DNA of 64,000 nt from JANXSF01 sp043755435. Its GTDB lineage: Bacteria > Acidobacteriota > Terriglobia > Bryobacterales > Bryobacteraceae. The stretch's first letter is position 1; each line of letters begins with the position of its first letter. The stretch lies in the NCBI GenBank assembly GCA_043755435.1, contig JAYUSZ010000073.1, positions 13,301 through 77,300 on the forward strand, read 5' to 3'. The notes under the pieces were generated by a model, which saw only the letters and a program-made list of their open reading frames with translations, made no database searches and was not told the origin of the DNA. Shown one piece after another: positions 60,440 to 64,000 of this stretch. The translations under genes were made by a program, and so were the position numbers.

Positions 60440-60835
60440 CTAGTCAGGAATGACAAGCACATCACCAGGGTGAATCACCGACTTGTCGTTCACCAATTGG
60501 CCAGGATTTCCTGCGATGATTTTCGGATACTGCGCGCCGTTGCCGTAAAATTGAGCGGCGATTTTCCAAAGGGAATCGCCTCCAACTACGGTGTAGGTTC
60601 TTACTGGCGGGGCAAGGCTTTCGTCGATCGACAGATCGCAGGTTAAGTCGCCAAAGCTGGAGTCAGTCAGTTTGATCTGGTTCCAGATATCATTCTTGGT
60701 ATCTTCCGAAGGGGCTGCACCTTGCAGAAACAGCTTATTGTCCTGTACGTGGCAGTGGGCGAGTACGACACCTTTCTGCTTGATCAGGTTCAAAACGGAT
60801 TGGTACTTCAACTTTAATTCGTCAACGCGTTCCAT
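60440..60835 (-). CDS. BON-LysM protein (Kbp/YgaU-like)
   Basis: 131 residues. Residues about 15-72 form a BON-like domain (LNLIKQKGVVLAHCHVQDNK, LFLQGAAPSEDTKNDIWNQI). Residues 79-131 form a LysM domain (RTYTVVGGDSLWKIAAQFYG, NPGQLVNDKSVIHPGDVLVI). The same order and length define E. coli Kbp/YgaU, a potassium-binding protein of the cytoplasm, and there is no signal peptide here either. Role by homology only. Confidence 0.88.
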   Translation of the reverse strand: MERVDELKLKYQSVLNLIKQKGVVLAHCHVQDNKLFLQGAAPSEDTKNDIWNQIKLTDSSFGDLTCDLSIDESLAPPVRTYTVVGGDSLWKIAAQFYGNGAQYPKIIAGNPGQLVNDKSVIHPGDVLVIPD

Positions 60836-60850
60836 AGTTTCTCCTCAAAA

Positions 60851-62209
60851 TTATTTTCGGGGCCGGGAACCCCATCTGCTGGTTAAAAAATCTACCAGCT
60901 GATTTTTGTATTCCGGTTTCACGTTCGCGCCCCACCGGACCATTTTATCCACTTCTCTATCCCATTGGCCACGATTTAATCGTTGCTGTTCGATGACATC
61001 GCTGTTGTGGCAAACCATGCAGGTGGAACGAAACTCGGCGGGTAGTTCGGGTTGACGCTCAAACGCGGGTTTTGGAGGAGCGGAAACTGCACTAGATATG
61101 TTGATCCCCACTGTGTGAACTGCGTTGTGGGCATAGCCGGAAGGATTCCATTCCTGCACGAAAGGCTGCAACTCACCTGAAGCAGTGCGGGCTCGGGCCA
61201 TCACTTGGTAGTAGGCTTCTTTAGCTGGCGTCCAGTTATAGGTCCATTGGCTCCATCCGTATTTGCCGCCGGTTACTTTGACCAATGCGGGGCGCCAGGA
61301 GCGTCCGCCATCTGTGGAAATATCAACACCTGCCACTGGGGATTCGCCGCTCCAGGCAACGCCGGAGAGCTTAGCCAGCCCGGGGGCAAGGGTGGTGCCG
61401 TCGGCATGACTGGCAATGATGCTCTTGATCCGCAAGGAAGTGAGTGGCGACATTGCTGCGGGGTCAATAGCGGATCCTGGAGCAATGTTCTTGCCTGGAT
61501 GGCGGTAGGCGGTCTTCATGAAAAAGCCATCAAACTCTTTGTCCAGCACTTCAATTTTGGTTAACCATTTCACCCAACTATCGCCGGCCCAGCCTGGGGC
61601 GATGACGCGCAATGGAAACCCATGGGAATCGGGCAGTGTTTCACCGTTCATTTCGTAGGCGAGGATGGTGTCAGGATCGAGAGCCTTCTTTAGAGGGATG
61701 CTGCGCTTGAACTCCGGCATTTTGCCAACGGGGACGTCGGCTCCGTCGAAAAGGATCTCGCGTGATGAAGGTTTCAGGCCACAGCGCTTCAGAACATCGT
61801 CGAGGCGGACTCCGGCCCAGCGGCCATTCCCAACAGCGCCGTATTCCCACTGCAAGCCAGGGACGGTTGGTTCATAGAGGGCACGGCCATTGCCGGCGCA
61901 TTCCAAAACGCTGACCAATTCAACGCGGGGCATTTTCTTCAGGTCGGCTATGGTAAGCGTTAGAGGATTGGCAACGTCGCCACTGATGGTGAGGCGCCAG
62001 TCATTGATGTCCACTTTGGGTAGATAGTGGTGGCTGCGAACGAAAAAATTCTCAATTGGCGTGATGGCGTGACTGAATCCAGACATTGGCATTTCCAGAT
62101 CCTCTGGACGAGCAGCCCGGACGAGCATGTCTTTTTTTAGAGCGGCGGAACTGAACGGCGCTGAGGCGGCCATCATTGCTAGAAGTTGCCGACGGTTGAG
62201 GAAGTGCAT
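60851..62209 (-). CDS. Sulfite dehydrogenase (Mo-pterin) with fused C-terminal c-type heme domain
   Basis: 452 residues. Twin-arginine-like NRRQLLAMMAASA. The sulfite-oxidase fold shows FFVRSHHYLPKVDINDWRLT, the molybdenum Cys104 in VSVLECAGNGRALYEP, WEYGAVGNGRWAGVRLDDVL, HGFPLRVIAPGWAGDSWVKW and a C-terminal dimerisation part (VAGVDISTDGGRSWRPA). After about residue 390 a heme motif CMVCH (397-401) is followed by DKMVRWGA with a possible Met ligand: a monoheme cytochrome at the C-terminus. Starkeya SorAB has these as two subunits. It probably oxidises sulfite in the periplasm. The BON-LysM gene starts 15 bases downstream. Confidence 0.87.
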   Translation of the reverse strand: MHFLNRRQLLAMMAASAPFSSAALKKDMLVRAARPEDLEMPMSGFSHAITPIENFFVRSHHYLPKVDINDWRLTISGDVANPLTLTIADLKKMPRVELVSVLECAGNGRALYEPTVPGLQWEYGAVGNGRWAGVRLDDVLKRCGLKPSSREILFDGADVPVGKMPEFKRSIPLKKALDPDTILAYEMNGETLPDSHGFPLRVIAPGWAGDSWVKWLTKIEVLDKEFDGFFMKTAYRHPGKNIAPGSAIDPAAMSPLTSLRIKSIIASHADGTTLAPGLAKLSGVAWSGESPVAGVDISTDGGRSWRPALVKVTGGKYGWSQWTYNWTPAKEAYYQVMARARTASGELQPFVQEWNPSGYAHNAVHTVGINISSAVSAPPKPAFERQPELPAEFRSTCMVCHNSDVIEQQRLNRGQWDREVDKMVRWGANVKPEYKNQLVDFLTSRWGSRPRK

Positions 62210-62234
62210 TCCTCATGATTCTAGCGCAAGGAGC

Positions 62235-63863
62235 TTACCAGGTGATTCGGAATTCGGAGAGGCCGCCTTCGCGGATTTCTATTTCTTGTTCCTTTGGATC
62301 ATGGCCTGGCGCGGTGATTCGGATTCGATGCTTGCCTGTGGGTAGGGTGAGGATGGCGGGGCTACGTTCTGATCTGACATTGCCATCGACCATGATTTCC
62401 GAACCTGCGGGTGTGGTGATGATACTTAATTGTCCAGTGGATTGCTGCAAAGGAACGTTCAATTCCGTTTGCTCAGGAACCTGGAAAACCCGGAATGCGG
62501 ATTGATGTCCAGTGAGGCTGGCGGAGAACGTGTGACGCCCGGGAGTCAGCGTGAGGGAGCAGGGTGATGTGCAAGTTGGCGAGCCAGAATCGACGACAAT
62601 TTTAGCGGAGGCGGGGACTGTGGTGATGCGAACTGCGAATTCTGTGGTGCCAAGGTTTTCCTTTGGTGGTGTTGGTGCGGGAGCATCAAAGGGTTCCACG
62701 ATGGTTGGCTTGCGAGGCTCGACCACAACCGGTTCGTCCTTGGGTTGTTCTGGAGTGGCCGGGAGTTTTGGTGTTGTGTCTGGAATGATTTGAGCTGGTA
62801 AGGCTTCGGTTGGCTGGGTTGCTTGTTCGACGACAGCCGGAGGACTGTTGAAATAAGTGAAGGCTCCGATTCCGAGTGCAGCCAATGTGGCGACGCCGAG
62901 GATGACTGTAAATATGCCGAACCTTGAGTTGCCACCTGCCGGTTTGGGTTGTTGCTGGCGAATGAAAGGTGGAGGAGGTTGAGTGTCGATAGGGGCGATG
63001 ATAGGATTGAACGCCAAGGTTGGAAGGGATTGTTCGACTTGATGAGCTACGGTTGAGAAATCGCCGGAAAGTGCTTTGACGAAAGAAACGCAGTCATCGA
63101 ATCGAGCTTCGAAGTTCTTGGACAGAACACGAATCAAGGCGGATTCGATGGTTGAAGAAAGTGAGCTGTTGAAATGGCGGGCAGGTGGTGGCGATTGCGA
63201 GACAATCTGGAACAACAACGCGGGAACTGAATCGGCTTTATAGGGAGTATGACCGGTAAGCATTTCGTAGGCCAGCACGCCCAGCGAAAACTGATCGGCA
63301 CGGGCATCGGCGGGTTTACCTTGAATCTGTTCCGGTGCCATGTAGGTGGGTGTGCCCAGCAAGGTTCCGGTGTGAGTGGTGTTTTGCGATTGCATGCGAG
63401 CCACGCCAAAATCTGCAATTTTGACAAGCCCTTCGCGAGTGACGATTAGGTTCGCGGGTTTGATGTCGCGGTGGATAATGCCCTTGGAGTGAGCGAAATC
63501 AAGAGCTGCTGCGGTCTGTTCCAGGACGCTGCGGGTTTGGGAGGGAGACAATTGCTTGCGCGGAAGGAGTTGCTCGAGTGTTTCGCCTTCGACGTATTCC
63601 ATGAAGATAAATGCCGAGCCGAGTTCTTCTTGAATGTCGTAGACGGTGACGATGCCGGGATGTGAAAGCGAACCTGCAGACTGAGCTTCACGAAACAAAC
63701 GTTCGTGGATGCGTTGGCGTTCAGCGGGATCGGCGACTTCGTCGAGGCGAATTTGCTTTATTGCGACAACGCGGCCGATGAGGGGGTCGCGGGCACGATA
63801 GACGACGCCGCTTGCGCCGCGACCTGCCTCACCCTCGACAACATAGCGGCCAATAGTTTGCAT
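62235..63863 (-). CDS. Ser/Thr protein kinase (PknB-like) with membrane helix and PEGA domains
   Basis: 542 residues. The kinase domain (about 1-265) has GEAGRGASGVVYRARD (P-loop), VAIKQI (Lys), IIHRDIKPANLIV (catalytic HRD), IADFGVARM (DFG) and GTPTYMAPEQIQG. A single membrane helix (GIFTVILGVATLAALGIGAF) follows, then a Pro/Glu linker and two PEGA domains (FAVRITTVPASAKIVVDSG ... LSIITTPAGSEIMVDGNVRS). This is a transmembrane eukaryotic-like kinase with an extracytoplasmic sensor part. Acidobacteria carry many; target unknown. It starts at 63863, near the right edge. Confidence 0.92.
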   Translation of the reverse strand: MQTIGRYVVEGEAGRGASGVVYRARDPLIGRVVAIKQIRLDEVADPAERQRIHERLFREAQSAGSLSHPGIVTVYDIQEELGSAFIFMEYVEGETLEQLLPRKQLSPSQTRSVLEQTAAALDFAHSKGIIHRDIKPANLIVTREGLVKIADFGVARMQSQNTTHTGTLLGTPTYMAPEQIQGKPADARADQFSLGVLAYEMLTGHTPYKADSVPALLFQIVSQSPPPARHFNSSLSSTIESALIRVLSKNFEARFDDCVSFVKALSGDFSTVAHQVEQSLPTLAFNPIIAPIDTQPPPPFIRQQQPKPAGGNSRFGIFTVILGVATLAALGIGAFTYFNSPPAVVEQATQPTEALPAQIIPDTTPKLPATPEQPKDEPVVVEPRKPTIVEPFDAPAPTPPKENLGTTEFAVRITTVPASAKIVVDSGSPTCTSPCSLTLTPGRHTFSASLTGHQSAFRVFQVPEQTELNVPLQQSTGQLSIITTPAGSEIMVDGNVRSERSPAILTLPTGKHRIRITAPGHDPKEQEIEIREGGLSEFRITW

Positions 63864-63923
63864 CCCTTCAATATTTTAGCAAGGGTGGGAGTGCACGATA
63901 TTCATTCTTGGGAGTTCAATGTT

Positions 63924-63987
63924 GTGGAAAGATCCGGTGTGGAAAGATCCGAAAGATCCGGGAAAGATCCGGGGGAAAATCCGGGGA
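63924..63987. repeat. Degenerate tandem GGAAAGATCCG repeat
   Basis: Five irregular units are visible: GTGGAAAGATCCG, GTGTGGAAAGATCCG, AAAGATCCG, GGAAAGATCCG and GGGGAAAATCCG, followed by GGGACGG. Unit length varies between 9 and 15 bases. The region lies upstream of the kinase gene start (63863) and continues to the window edge; no ORF is supported. Confidence 0.5.
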
Positions 63988-64000
63988 CGGTGGTAACAAT

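Overview
The window looks like chromosome from an acidobacterium of the Solibacter/Bryobacter type (Bryobacterales). This is an inference from gene content: a TIGR03435-family protein, TIGR03067 domains, an 'acidobacterial' MacB-like permease without its own ATPase, PEP-CTERM secreted proteins, twin-arginine sulfatases, the futalosine menaquinone route (mqnP-mqnE), LptD (so a diderm), and PQQ-type propeller proteins. Base composition is moderate, roughly half G+C. No tRNA, 16S/23S rRNA, CRISPR array, intact insertion sequence or integrase was recognised. One structured RNA gene is clear: RNase P RNA (rnpB) on the minus strand near 36.3-36.7 kb.

Layout. 1-8.4 kb: a three-gene minus-strand operon of secreted proteins (triple-RidA protein, small exported protein, PQQ-like propeller running off the left edge), a SulP transporter coupled to a HAD phosphatase, larB and a DUF192 lipoprotein, then mqnP-mqnE. 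8.4-20 kb: an accessory corridor of decayed and duplicated genes. It holds a TonB-receptor tail fused to a signal-peptide stub, a frameshifted TIGR03435 gene, one intact and two broken TIGR03067 copies, a PIN-like (DUF5615) remnant, a truncated copy and a longer copy of a primase-like ATPase that has lost its P-loop, a pair of secreted Ig-like proteins, and inverted-repeat elements. 20-27 kb: a pentaheme cytochrome overlapping a PQQ dehydrogenase, a sulfatase, a GT39-like membrane glycosyltransferase and a LarA-superfamily enzyme. 27-31 kb: palindromic repeats, a strong terminator, and a lolD-like/clpC operon. 31-38.7 kb: an exported alpha-helical repeat protein, a Na+/solute symporter and an APC permease, two small proteins, rnpB, a secreted TIM-barrel epimerase, and an Rpn/PD-(D/E)XK-like protein.

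38.8-49 kb is mostly housekeeping: eno-gpmI (overlapping stop/start), a second sulfatase, a FecR/DUF6600 low-complexity protein, a PEP-CTERM protein, and the tight chain coaD, aminotransferase, manA. A 56-residue zinc-ribbon gene, too short for most ORF cut-offs, lies antisense over the manA end. 49-64 kb holds an SH3 lipoprotein, a YqiA-like esterase behind the ADOP permease, a hemerythrin protein, a YfiT/DinB protein, an exported protein, ribBA with a divergent GTP cyclohydrolase II half, an RDD protein divergent from lptD, a BON-LysM protein, a sulfite dehydrogenase with a fused c-type heme domain, and a Ser/Thr kinase with PEGA domains.

No single large undescribed system stands out. The most unusual material is the decay/duplication corridor (8.4-20 kb), the P-loop-less primase-like ATPase, the exported three-domain RidA chain, and the LarA-like enzyme with a larB gene 20 kb away. 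All functional statements come from reading translations and recalling family motifs; no search was run.
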